Shown here piece by piece: positions 56,715 to 64,000 of a DNA stretch of 64,000 bases. How positions within the stretch are numbered: position 1 is the stretch's first letter; the number at the start of each line of letters is the position of its first letter. This DNA is from Clostridium beijerinckii (lineage in GTDB: Bacteria; Bacillota; Clostridia; Clostridiales; Clostridiaceae): assembly GCA_003129525.1 (NCBI GenBank), contig CP029329.1:2027501-2091500 (forward strand), given 5' to 3'. The position numbers and the translations under genes were made by a program. The notes beneath the pieces were generated by a model. It was not told the DNA's origin, searched no databases, and saw only the letters and a list, made by a program, of their open reading frames with translations.

Positions 56715-57182
56715 TTATAAAGAAATATTTCTATCTATAGGTTGAGATAAAGAAACGAAGGTATCAGTTCGTTGTATTCCATCAATATTATTTATCTTAT
56801 TAAGTAATACATCTTGCAAATCTGAAATATTAGTACAAACTATTTTTGCAAACATAGAATAGTTGCCTGTAGTTAAATGTAATTCCACAACTTCATTTAT
56901 ATGTGACATTTTATCGAATACAGTATTAAATGAAGAAGTTTTATCAACATATATTCCAACAAAGCAACATACATCATATCCTAATTTAGGAAGATTTAAA
57001 AGTATTCTAGAACCTTTTATTATTCCTAAGTCCTCCATTTTTTTCATTCTAACATGAATAGTACCACCACTAACATGACAAATTCTTGCAATTTCCAAAT
57101 ATGGTGTTCTGCAATCTTTTATTAACAAGTCCAATATTTGTAAGTCTAATTCATCTAAAGGGTTATTTGAAATTAAAGTCAT
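56715..57182 (-). CDS. Lrp/AsnC family transcriptional regulator
   Basis: A 155-residue DNA-binding protein with an N-terminal winged helix-turn-helix (LDLQILDLLIKDCRTPYLEI...VSGGTIHVRMKKMEDLGI, residues 11-55) and a C-terminal RAM ligand-binding domain (VVELHLTTGNYSMFAKIVC near 95). Members sense amino acids. No amino-acid gene is adjacent. It diverges from the 106-residue membrane protein gene across about 290 bp, which may hold an autoregulatory site. Confidence 0.92.
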   Translation of the reverse strand: MTLISNNPLDELDLQILDLLIKDCRTPYLEIARICHVSGGTIHVRMKKMEDLGIIKGSRILLNLPKLGYDVCCFVGIYVDKTSSFNTVFDKMSHINEVVELHLTTGNYSMFAKIVCTNISDLQDVLLNKINNIDGIQRTDTFVSLSQPIDRNISL

Positions 57183-57406
57183 TATATCACCTCACATTAT
57201 TCTTATAACATACTTTTTTAATTTTATCAAAGATATAGAAAGAATTAAAGATAAAAATATAAAATTGTAAAAATAAATTTTATAATATTGATATTTTAAT
57301 AAAAATTGTTATGTTATACTGATAATAGAAGTTTATAAATTAAAAAAGAAACTATAATGGATACTTGATAATAGTTTACATATAAATTATTATTAACTAT
57401 ATAAAG

Positions 57407-57465
57407 TAAAACTTTTCACTTGAAGGTACTAGGTGCCCCTTGAGGGTATAAACTTTTTTAGGAGG
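57407..57465 (+). promoter_or_regulatory. Structured leader of the small membrane protein gene
   Basis: AAAGTAAAACTTTTCACTTGA is followed by GGTACTAGGTGCCCCTTGAG and GGTATAAACTTTTTTAGGAGG. It is more GC-rich than its surroundings and may fold, but I cannot match it to a known riboswitch. A similar AAAGTGAAACTTTTCAGTTG lies at 27711-27730. Confidence 0.3.
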
Positions 57466-57476
57466 ATGTGGGACAA

Positions 57477-57797
57477 ATGAATTTATTAACAACAATTATT
57501 TCATTCATATTAATGTTTGCAATTATAGTAGGAGTTTATGTACTATGTAAAAAATTTGTTTTTGGGAAAGTAAAAATAAATAAATGGATTACTTTAGCAA
57601 TAGCTATAGTATTATTTATAGCGCAAATACTTATGGGTACAACAAATAAATATATTTCAAGTGTATTATCAATATTTGCAGTATTGTTTTTTTTATGGTT
57701 TATGGATATTACACAAAGAGGTGGACCCAAAAAGAAAGAAAAACAAATAGTAATTAAACCAAAAGCTAAACCTAATAGAGTAAAGAAAAATAAGTAG
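57477..57797 (+). CDS. Small membrane protein with basic tail, unknown
   Basis: I chose ATG 57477 (106 residues), 11 bases after AGGAGG; the GTG at 57468 is too close to that site. It has three hydrophobic segments (about residues 4-24, 36-52 and 60-78), followed by a strongly basic tail (PKKKEKQIVIKPKAKPNRVKKNK), which is probably cytoplasmic. I recognise no family. It is divergent from the Lrp gene and convergent with the PHP gene. Confidence 0.65.
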   Translation: MNLLTTIISFILMFAIIVGVYVLCKKFVFGKVKINKWITLAIAIVLFIAQILMGTTNKYISSVLSIFAVLFFLWFMDITQRGGPKKKEKQIVIKPKAKPNRVKKNK

Positions 57798-57808
57798 AAA
57801 TATAATTA

Positions 57809-57864
57809 TGTGGATAACTCGCCGAAATAAGTAACATGCTTTTGTTTTGGGGAGTTATCCGCAT
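57809..57864. terminator. Long-loop inverted repeat between convergent genes
   Basis: TGTGGATAACTC and GAGTTATCCGCA pair with one wobble across a loop of about 30 bases. There is no adjoining T-run, so it may be a bidirectional terminator of unusual type or a protein-binding site. Confidence 0.5.
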
Positions 57865-57879
57865 AAGCACAAGTTTTCT

Positions 57880-58884
57880 TTATTCTCTAAAGATAGGAGA
57901 ACTTATGGCAATTTTATTATTATCTAAGGTTACTTTGATTATATACCACAATTCATTTTTTAAGGATTCATGATTATATAAATATTTTACTTTATTTAAG
58001 TTCAAACCAGATATTTTTTTTACTATTATTCCACCGGCAGAAATAATATCAATTTGTAATATTTTATGAATTGGGTCATGAGCAAAAATTGAAAATTGTA
58101 AATCTTCATTATCTGATGGGATTATATCACCCATAAAATTATCATTTATTGTGAAATACATAATTAAAGATTTAGATTCAGTTGAATATGTGCGGCGATT
58201 TCTAAAAGCATTAACGACTGAAGTACTTGTAAGCTCATCTGAAATTACACATGTTAAGTTTTCATCATCACCAAAATTTAATTTGTGATTGTCTTGACCA
58301 TTTATAGCCCCTAATTTCCAACCATTATCAAGTAAGTAATAATAATATTTCTCATATCTTAAATATTTGTTAGGAGAAGAACCATTACCAACTTCTATAG
58401 AAGTTATTAGTTTATTTAAAATAGGATTATATTCTAAATGCTCTATTGTTTTATGTGGATGATTAATTGAAACACATGCAGTGGGGTTATTAAGCATCCA
58501 AAGAACCAATAATTGAAGATTATTTACTGTGCCAGTGAAGAATCTATTAGAATTTATTATATTAATATCTCCAAAGGGATTGGTTTTGCTTTCAAAACCT
58601 ATTAATGCTAAAAAATTATCATGTTTCTTATTATAGCGTGAAGCTAAATATTTAGCTGTATCCCACTTACTTAATTCAGTTCCTTTTAAATGTACAGTTT
58701 TAGTCAAATAATTATTATGATCTGTTAAAATTAGAAAATCGAGGCCAGCATGTCTTGCATAATCAAAAGCTTCAATAGGAGTACCACGTCCAGTTGAAAA
58801 TACACAGTGAGCATGAGGGATACCATAATAGAAATTTAAAGCATCTATATTAAGACTATTCTTCGTTGATTTTTTTTTACCCAA
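57880..58884 (-). CDS. PHP-domain metal-dependent phosphoesterase-like protein
   Basis: A 334-residue protein. Residues 20-200 resemble the PHP fold with metal ligands in GIPHAHCVFSTG (H-x-H near residue 23), LILTDHNNYL (D-H near 53), ALIGFES (E near 93), SINHPHKT (H near 139) and INGQDNHKL (D-x-H near 194). Residues from about 250 form a beta-rich tail. It probably hydrolyses a phosphoester, with unknown substrate. No signal peptide. The ribosome site TAGGGGTAT is moderate. Confidence 0.82.
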   Translation of the reverse strand: MGKKKSTKNSLNIDALNFYYGIPHAHCVFSTGRGTPIEAFDYARHAGLDFLILTDHNNYLTKTVHLKGTELSKWDTAKYLASRYNKKHDNFLALIGFESKTNPFGDINIINSNRFFTGTVNNLQLLVLWMLNNPTACVSINHPHKTIEHLEYNPILNKLITSIEVGNGSSPNKYLRYEKYYYYLLDNGWKLGAINGQDNHKLNFGDDENLTCVISDELTSTSVVNAFRNRRTYSTESKSLIMYFTINDNFMGDIIPSDNEDLQFSIFAHDPIHKILQIDIISAGGIIVKKISGLNLNKVKYLYNHESLKNELWYIIKVTLDNNKIAISSPIFRE

Positions 58885-59000
58885 TATTATACCCCTAAAA
58901 ATTATTTATAATATATATTATTATAAAGATGGGCAAAATAATGACAATAACTCAATCTAATGTTAAAATAACTTTAAGTATGTGGATGAGGTGATAAATT

Positions 59001-59510
59001 ATGATAAAGAATTTCATGGATATGAAACCTATTTTAGAAGAAGAAATTTATATTGCAGAGACAGCAGTAATTATTGGAGATGTGACGTTAAAAAGAAATT
59101 CAAATATATGGTTTGGTGCTGTTCTTAGAGGCGATGAAGAAAGCATAGTTGTAGGAGAAAATACTAATATTCAAGAAAATGCTATAGTACATGTTGACGA
59201 AAACAATAAAGTAGAAATTGGGGATGGATGTACAATTGGACATGGTGTAATAGTACATGGATGCAAGATTGGAAATAATACTTTAGTTGGAATGGGTGCT
59301 ATAATATTAAACGGAGCAAAAATTGGCAATAATACTATTGTAGGTGCAGGAAGTTTAATAACTCAAAATAAAGTATTTGAGGATGGCGTTTTAATTATTG
59401 GGAATCCTGCAAAAGTAGTGAGAAAGTTAACAGAAGAAGAAATTGATAATAATAAGAAATCTTATTTAAATTATATAGAACTAAGTAAGAAATTTAGGAA
59501 TATGAAGTAA
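59001..59510 (+). CDS. Gamma-carbonic anhydrase family protein
   Basis: A 169-residue left-handed beta-helix (hexapeptide repeats such as IGDVTLKRNSNIWFGAVLRG). Metal-binding His are in NAIVHVDE, TIGHGVIVHG (near residues 67-92), with the conserved RGDEE loop at about 44. The family includes bacterial YrdA/CaiE-like proteins and may act on carbon dioxide or another small substrate; carbonic anhydrase activity is not proven for this subgroup. The last codons and stop lie inside the left end of an AGGCATAT-type element. Confidence 0.92.
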   Translation: MIKNFMDMKPILEEEIYIAETAVIIGDVTLKRNSNIWFGAVLRGDEESIVVGENTNIQENAIVHVDENNKVEIGDGCTIGHGVIVHGCKIGNNTLVGMGAIILNGAKIGNNTIVGAGSLITQNKVFEDGVLIIGNPAKVVRKLTEEEIDNNKKSYLNYIELSKKFRNMK

Positions 59511-59553
59511 AATAGACGTGCAGACTGATTTGTTATTTTATTGAATGTGCCTT
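59496..59553 (+). mobile_element. Short AGGCATAT-type element overlapping a gene end
   Basis: The left end AGGAATATGAAGTAAAATAG starts inside the preceding gene and supplies its last codons (R N M K stop). The right end is TTATTTTATTGAATGTGCCT, ending near 59551. Confidence 0.6.
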
Positions 59554-59609
59554 AAATAAAAGAAAAATAATTAGCCCGAAAATTAGGTGGCTGATGGAGG
59601 AAATAAAAA

Positions 59610-60446
59610 ATGATGATAATTGGAGAATACAATAAATTAAAAGTGAGCAAAAAGGTGGAATTTGGATATTACCTTGAGGATGAATTTGGTGATGAAGTTT
59701 TACTTCCTAATAGTGCAGCAAAGGAACATGAAATTAAAGAAGGCGATAAGTTAGAAGTATTTATTTATAGAGATTCTAAAGATAGATTAATTTCAACTTT
59801 AAAAAAACCACTTGTAACAGTAGGTCAAATTGCCTATTTAGAAGTTGTGAGTCAAAATAACATTGGAGCATTTGTAAACATTGGACTTGAGAGAGATTTA
59901 TTTGTTCCACTAAGAGAGCAAGGGTTTAAGCTTAAAGAAGGTAAAAAATACTTGTTTTACATGTATGTAGATAAAACTGATAGATTAGCAGGTACAACAA
60001 GAATAGATTCACACTTATATTTGGCAGAAGAAGGTAAATATAAATCTTCTGATGAGGTTAGTGCAATAGTTTATGATACGTGTGAAAATGGTACTTTAAA
60101 TGTAATGATAGATGGGAAATATAGAGGATTAATATTAGCAAATGAGCATTTTGAGTACATACATCCAGGTGAAGAAATACAAGCGAGAGTTAAGATTATT
60201 TATGAAGATGGAACTCTTGGAATAACAACAAGAAAGAAACGATTAGATGAAAGAGAAGTATTAACGGAAAAAATACTTATATATCTAAAAGAGAACGGTG
60301 GATTTATGCCATTTAATGATAAGTCTTCTTCTGAGGATATAAAAAAAGAATTTAATACAAGTAAAAATTACTTCAAAATGACTCTTGGTGGATTGATGAA
60401 GCAAAAGTTAATAACACAAGATAAAGAAGGAACTAGACTTCTTTAA
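59610..60446 (+). CDS. cvfB: CvfB-type S1 RNA-binding protein
   Basis: A 278-residue protein with tandem S1-like OB folds (about residues 1-65, 66-140 and 145-210, the second beginning VGQIAYLEVVSQNNIGAFV) and a C-terminal winged helix (about 220-278, LIYLKENGGFMPFNDKSSSE). This layout matches CvfB/YitL, an RNA-binding regulator of virulence gene expression in staphylococci. The start may be ATG 59610 or 59613; GGAGG lies upstream. It converges on the GerA/SpoVAF gene. Confidence 0.92.
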   Translation: MMIIGEYNKLKVSKKVEFGYYLEDEFGDEVLLPNSAAKEHEIKEGDKLEVFIYRDSKDRLISTLKKPLVTVGQIAYLEVVSQNNIGAFVNIGLERDLFVPLREQGFKLKEGKKYLFYMYVDKTDRLAGTTRIDSHLYLAEEGKYKSSDEVSAIVYDTCENGTLNVMIDGKYRGLILANEHFEYIHPGEEIQARVKIIYEDGTLGITTRKKRLDEREVLTEKILIYLKENGGFMPFNDKSSSEDIKKEFNTSKNYFKMTLGGLMKQKLITQDKEGTRLL

Positions 60447-60499
60447 AACATACCTTAAAATAAAAGTATTTCTATAAAAGTTATAAAAAATGAAAATAT

Positions 60500-60549
60500 A
60501 AAGAGGATTTAATACTAGGCAATAAAAATTTAGTATTAAATCCTCTTTA
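60500..60549. terminator. Bidirectional terminator between cvfB and the GerA/SpoVAF gene
   Basis: A perfect stem, AAAGAGGATTTAATACTA/TAGTATTAAATCCTCTTT. Confidence 0.92.
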
Positions 60550-60558
60550 ATTAATTTA

Positions 60559-62046
60559 TTATTGAACATCTTTTGATATTCTTGTTCTAAATAATAAGTT
60601 TTTGAGTTTTTTCCAATTAAATGGTATTAATGGATAGAAGTATTTATCTCCTGCTACTGTTTTAGTAGTTCCCATGATTATAAGTAAAATTACAATACCT
60701 CCTATAAATCCCCAGAATCCAAATAATGCGCAAAGTACTAATAATAGCATCCTTGAAAATTTGATAGCAAAAGTCATTTCTAAACTAGGCTGAGTAAAAT
60801 CCCCAAGGGTTACTATAGCCATATATAATATAGACTGAGTTGTAAACCAACCTGTCTTTATTGCATATTCACCAAGAATTAAACCCCCAATTAAAGAAAG
60901 TGAACTTCCAAGTGGACTTGGAGTATTTAAACCTGCTAATTTTAATACATCTACAGCAAATTCTAAAATTATAAATTGAATTGCCATAGGAATAGCGAAT
61001 TGGTCTTGAGGTTTTAAAAAATCAAAAAATGGTGGTAAAAAAACATTACCGTTCACAAAAAGTAAATAAAGAGGAGTGATTAGAATAGTTGCTAATAATG
61101 TTAAATTTCTAATAATCCTTAAATAGTTCCCGGTAAATACTGGAAAATAATAATCATTTACATCTTGTAAAAAATCAAAAATTCCAGTTGGAAGAATCAT
61201 AACATTTGGAGAATTATCTACAATGACTATTATTTTTCCTTCAACGATATGTGCAGCAGCTACATCAGGTCTTTCAGTATATCTTACTTTTGGAAATGGA
61301 TTAAGCCAATTTTTTTTACACATAATATCAACTAAACTTTGATCTCCAAGAGTTAAGGCTTTTATATCTAATTCTGATAAACTATTAACTATTAAATCAT
61401 GTACTTTAGGATCTGCAACTCCATCGATATACGCGAGACAAACATCTGTTTTTGAAATATCACCAACGGAATGCATTTCAAAAACTAATCTAGGATCACG
61501 TATTCTTCTTCTGATAAAAGCCGAATTAAATACTAATTTTTCTATAAAGCCATCTCTTCCGCCTCTTAAAGTTTTTTCTTTTTCAGGTTTTGATGAATCT
61601 GCCCCAGGATAAGTACGTAGGTCAAGAGCTATAAATGAATCATAACCACCAACAAACATTATTGTTTGACCAGTTAATAATGCATGTATAATTTTTTCTA
61701 AATCACTTTGTTTTTCAATAGATACATGAGGAATTTCATTATTCATAAAATCATCAACAGTTTTATATGAATTCATAGTTTCAGTAGATATTTTAAAAAA
61801 TGATCTTAATATATCTTCCATAATATTGTCTTTAATAAAACCATTCAAGAAATATAGGACAGCATCACGTCCCCCTACAACAAATGTTCTTTCTACAATA
61901 TCATAACTTTTATCTATTGCTAAATGTGAGTGTATTAATTCAATATTTTGTTTGCAATCGCATGTAACATTCAAATTATCTAACCTTCTCTCTAAAGAAA
62001 TATGCCTTATATAGGTAGTATGTGATATATATAAAATTGTATTCAT
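60559..62046 (-). CDS. GerA-family spore germination protein, SpoVAF-like
   Basis: A 495-residue protein with an N-terminal soluble domain (about residues 1-285) and five or so C-terminal membrane helices. Family motifs are FVVGGRDAVLYFLNGF near residue 55, PRTYPxP-like LDLRTYPGADSSKPEKEKTLRGG near 145, AFIRRRIRDPRLVF near 181, and LAGLNTPSPLGSSLSLIGG near 372. Stand-alone GerA-A homologues of this length are usually SpoVAF, associated with the spore inner membrane and germination; here there is no adjacent gerAB/gerAC or spoVA gene, so SpoVAF versus an orphan germinant receptor subunit is not settled. The tandem hairpin array lies directly upstream. Confidence 0.85.
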   Translation of the reverse strand: MNTILYISHTTYIRHISLERRLDNLNVTCDCKQNIELIHSHLAIDKSYDIVERTFVVGGRDAVLYFLNGFIKDNIMEDILRSFFKISTETMNSYKTVDDFMNNEIPHVSIEKQSDLEKIIHALLTGQTIMFVGGYDSFIALDLRTYPGADSSKPEKEKTLRGGRDGFIEKLVFNSAFIRRRIRDPRLVFEMHSVGDISKTDVCLAYIDGVADPKVHDLIVNSLSELDIKALTLGDQSLVDIMCKKNWLNPFPKVRYTERPDVAAAHIVEGKIIVIVDNSPNVMILPTGIFDFLQDVNDYYFPVFTGNYLRIIRNLTLLATILITPLYLLFVNGNVFLPPFFDFLKPQDQFAIPMAIQFIILEFAVDVLKLAGLNTPSPLGSSLSLIGGLILGEYAIKTGWFTTQSILYMAIVTLGDFTQPSLEMTFAIKFSRMLLLVLCALFGFWGFIGGIVILLIIMGTTKTVAGDKYFYPLIPFNWKKLKNLLFRTRISKDVQ

Positions 62047-62054
62047 ATTTTATT

Positions 62055-62346
62055 TTTTAAAGGTGTAAAGGATCTTAATTGTGCTGTCGCACTTTTTTTA
62101 GAGGTATAAAAGATCTTAAGTGTGCTGTCGCACTTTTTTCAGCAGTGTAAAAGATCTTAATGTGCTGTCGCACTTTTTTAAAAGGTGTAAAAGATATTAA
62201 TTGTGCTGTCGCACTTTTTTAAAAGGTATAAAAGATCTTAATTGTGCTGTCGCACTTTTTTTAAAGGTGAAAAGTTCTTAATTGTGCTGTCGCACTTTTC
62301 TAAAAGGTGAAAAGTTCTTAATTGTGCTGTCGCACTTTTTTCAGCA
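62055..62346 (+). repeat. Tandem array of seven ~40-bp hairpin units
   Basis: Seven consecutive units of the form (A)AAGGTGTAAAAGATCTTAAT followed by TGTGCTGTCGCACTTTTTT. Each unit has a 4-bp GTGC/GCAC stem with a TGTC loop and a T-run. Units vary in length (about 39-46 bp) and in a few bases; two units contain CAGCAGTG instead of AAAGGTG. No coding frame crosses the array convincingly. It lies between the divergent GerA/SpoVAF and asnB genes and fills most of the 62047-62445 gap, with one MITE-like element beyond it. Confidence 0.92.
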
Positions 62347-62366
62347 GTGCATATTTTAATAAGATA

Positions 62367-62424
62367 AGGCATATGAAATAAAATTAACTAACATACTGAT
62401 TTGTTATTTTTTGAATATGTCTAA
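62367..62424 (+). mobile_element. Short AGGCATAT-type element before asnB
   Basis: Left end AGGCATATGAAATAAAATTA, right end TTATTTTTTGAATATGTCT, 58 bp, ending 21 bp before the asnB start, so it falls between the hairpin array and the gene. Confidence 0.65.
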
Positions 62425-62445
62425 ATCTATTAGAAGGTGAAATAA

Positions 62446-64000
62446 ATGTGTGGAATTGTGGGACTCGTAAATTTCAAAGAAGATATAGTAAAAGATAAAG
62501 AAATATTAGAAAAAATGATAAAGACATTGGAGAGAAGAGGTCCAGATTCTAAAGGATATTATATCTCTAAAAATGTTTTGTTAGGGCATAGAAGGCTAAT
62601 TGTAGTAGATCCAGAGGGTGGCATGCAGCCAATGACTAAAATAGTCCAAGATAAAAAATATACATTAGTTTATAATGGAGAACTTTATAATACAGAAGAT
62701 TTAAGAAAAGAATTAAAAGATAACGGATTTACCTTTGATTCTTATTCTGATACTGAAGTATTACTTACAGCTTATATTTATTGGGGTAAAGAATGTGTTA
62801 ATAAATTAATAGGTATTTTTGCTTTTGGAATTTTTGATGAATATAAAAAAGAAGTATTTTTGGCTAGAGATCAAATGGGAGTTAAGCCCTTGTTTTATAC
62901 TGTGAATAACAATACTCTTATCTTTGGATCAGAAATAAAAACTATTTTAGCAAATCCCAGAATTAAAAGGGAAGTTGATAGAGAGGGATTAACTGAGCTT
63001 TTTGGACTCGGACCTGCTACAATACCAGGAAGTGCAATATTTAAAAATATAAAAGAAATTGCACCTGCAAATTGTCTTTTAATTTCCAGTGATAATAATA
63101 TTAAAACTTGGGAATATTGGACAGTGCAAGCAAGGGAATTTCATGAAACTCCAGAAGAAGCAATAATTCATACAAGGGAATTATTAATAGATGCAATAAA
63201 AAGACAATTAGTTGGTGATGTACCAGTTTGTACATTATTATCAGGTGGATTGGACTCTTCAATTATTTCAATGATAGCTGCAGAAGAATTTAAAAAACAA
63301 GGAAAGACACTTACTACTTATTCTATTGATTATGAAAATAATGAAAAGTATTTTAAATCATCATTATTTCAACCCACATCAGATGAATATTGGGCAGAAG
63401 AAATGTCTAAATTTATTGGTAGCAATCATAGAAAAGTAGTTTTAGATCATACAGATTTGGCAGTAGCACTAAAAGATGCTGTAATTTCAAGAGATTTACC
63501 AGGCATGGCAGATATTGATTCATCTATGCTTTTGTTCTGCAAAGAAATTCGTAAAGATTTTGTAGTTGGTCTGACAGGAGAATGTGCTGATGAAATTTTT
63601 GGAGGATATCCTTGGTTTACAAGAGATGAAATGTTCTATTTAGATACATTTCCATGGTCAAGATTTGTTAGTGACAGAAAAGCAATAGTTAATAAGAGTT
63701 TAAAGAATATGCCACTAGAAGATTTGGTTAGAACACAATATGAAAAATCCTTAAGTAAAGTACCTCATCTTGATGGTGAAAGCAAACGAGATTATAGAAT
63801 GAGGGAGGTATCTTATCTAAACTTAAAATGGTTTATGGTACAACTCCTTACTAGAAAAGATAGGGTTAGTATGTATAATAGTTTAGAGGCAAGAGTTCCA
63901 TTCGCAGATATTAGATTAGTAGATTATGCTTTTAATTTACCTGCAGATATAAAATTGTATAAGGGAAGGGAAAAGGGATTACTTCGAGCAGCCTTTGAAG
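62446..64000 (+). CDS. asnB: Asparagine synthase (glutamine-hydrolysing), truncated by window end
   Basis: Glutamine-dependent asparagine synthetase. The frame opens at ATG 62446, with GAAGGTGAAATAA upstream, and is still open at 64000 after 518 codons; family members have about 600-630. The N-terminal glutaminase domain has the catalytic Cys2 (MCGIVGLV), RRGPDSKGYY near residue 31 and YNGELYNTEDL near 76. The synthetase domain has the ATP-binding loop SGGLDSS at 266-272 and ECADEIFGGYPWF near 381. It is one of two asparagine synthetases in the window, asnA being ammonia-dependent. Confidence 0.96.
   Translation, partial: MCGIVGLVNFKEDIVKDKEILEKMIKTLERRGPDSKGYYISKNVLLGHRRLIVVDPEGGMQPMTKIVQDKKYTLVYNGELYNTEDLRKELKDNGFTFDSYSDTEVLLTAYIYWGKECVNKLIGIFAFGIFDEYKKEVFLARDQMGVKPLFYTVNNNTLIFGSEIKTILANPRIKREVDREGLTELFGLGPATIPGSAIFKNIKEIAPANCLLISSDNNIKTWEYWTVQAREFHETPEEAIIHTRELLIDAIKRQLVGDVPVCTLLSGGLDSSIISMIAAEEFKKQGKTLTTYSIDYENNEKYFKSSLFQPTSDEYWAEEMSKFIGSNHRKVVLDHTDLAVALKDAVISRDLPGMADIDSSMLLFCKEIRKDFVVGLTGECADEIFGGYPWFTRDEMFYLDTFPWSRFVSDRKAIVNKSLKNMPLEDLVRTQYEKSLSKVPHLDGESKRDYRMREVSYLNLKWFMVQLLTRKDRVSMYNSLEARVPFADIRLVDYAFNLPADIKLYKGREKGLLRAAFE

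Noticed and set aside
62055..62346. CRISPR array
   Set aside because: The units are contiguous with no variable spacers of constant length, and each carries its own T-run; no cas genes are present.

Overview
The window is AT-rich DNA of a spore-forming, fermentative low-GC Firmicute, most likely Clostridium sensu stricto close to C. beijerinckii. Supporting signs are A/T-ending codons, strong GGAGG ribosome sites, a GerA/SpoVAF-type spore protein, a PdaA cortex deacetylase, pyruvate formate-lyase behind a ZTP (pfl) riboswitch, lactate dehydrogenase, rubredoxin, T-box leaders and a PyrR attenuator. The species is inferred, not proven. No rRNA, tRNA, CRISPR array, prophage or transposase gene was seen. 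The first gene (phosphoglucomutase) and the last (asnB) run off the window.

Layout. 1-8.5 kb: sugar-phosphate and envelope polysaccharide genes (pgm, a TPR protein, a WecG/TagA glycosyltransferase, a MurJ-type flippase, two GT4-like glycosyltransferases, an O-antigen ligase/polymerase). 8.6-19.4 kb: single genes (cyclodeaminase-family protein, two small unknowns, pdaA-like, ychF, a membrane-anchored TPR protein, manA, uppP, a 6-phosphofructokinase, and a beta-lactamase-fold protein that lacks the catalytic serine). 19.4-26 kb: the pyrimidine operon pyrB-pyrI-pyrC-pyrF-pyrK-pyrD-pyrE behind a PyrR-type attenuator. 26-35 kb: a polysaccharide deacetylase, then fermentation and one-carbon genes (pflB, pflA, rubredoxin, exonuclease, ldh) and asnA. 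35-48 kb: birA, envelope-associated proteins, an M50 protease, argS behind a T-box, an acyltransferase, a nitroreductase, a HAD hydrolase with a YprB-like nuclease, glnS, and an orphan sugar-binding protein. 48-64 kb: gltX behind a T-box with a 53-residue membrane ORF in between, a ComEC-like metallo-hydrolase, xylA, an HPr-kinase/PEPCK-like P-loop protein, a CmpB-family membrane protein, an Lrp regulator, a PHP protein, a gamma-carbonic anhydrase, cvfB, a GerA/SpoVAF protein and asnB.

The main structure outside the genes is repetitive. (1) A family of short elements with inverted ends of the type AGGCATATGAAAGAAAATAA / TTATTTTTTGAATATGCCT occurs at about 14 places. Copies range from about 230 bp down to compact or solo ends, as expected of a MITE or mobile terminator family. 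(2) A second family has blocks of alternating TTAACTG/TTAATTG at its ends and sits directly upstream of ribosome sites; two copies are inside the pyr operon. Members of both families supply stop codons or last codons of neighbouring genes. (3) Seven tandem ~40-bp units, each with a GTGC-TGTC-GCAC hairpin and a T-run, lie between the GerA/SpoVAF gene and asnB. (4) A near-palindrome of about 200 bp follows pyrE. RNA regulation is rich: a ZTP riboswitch with a second promoter beyond it, T-boxes with readable specifiers AGA (Arg) and GAA (Glu), and a PyrR-binding hairpin with compensatory base changes.

No new multi-gene defence or biosynthetic system is evident. The most interesting items are the two repeat families, the tandem hairpin array, the serine-less beta-lactamase homologue, and the small membrane protein in the gltX T-box transcript.
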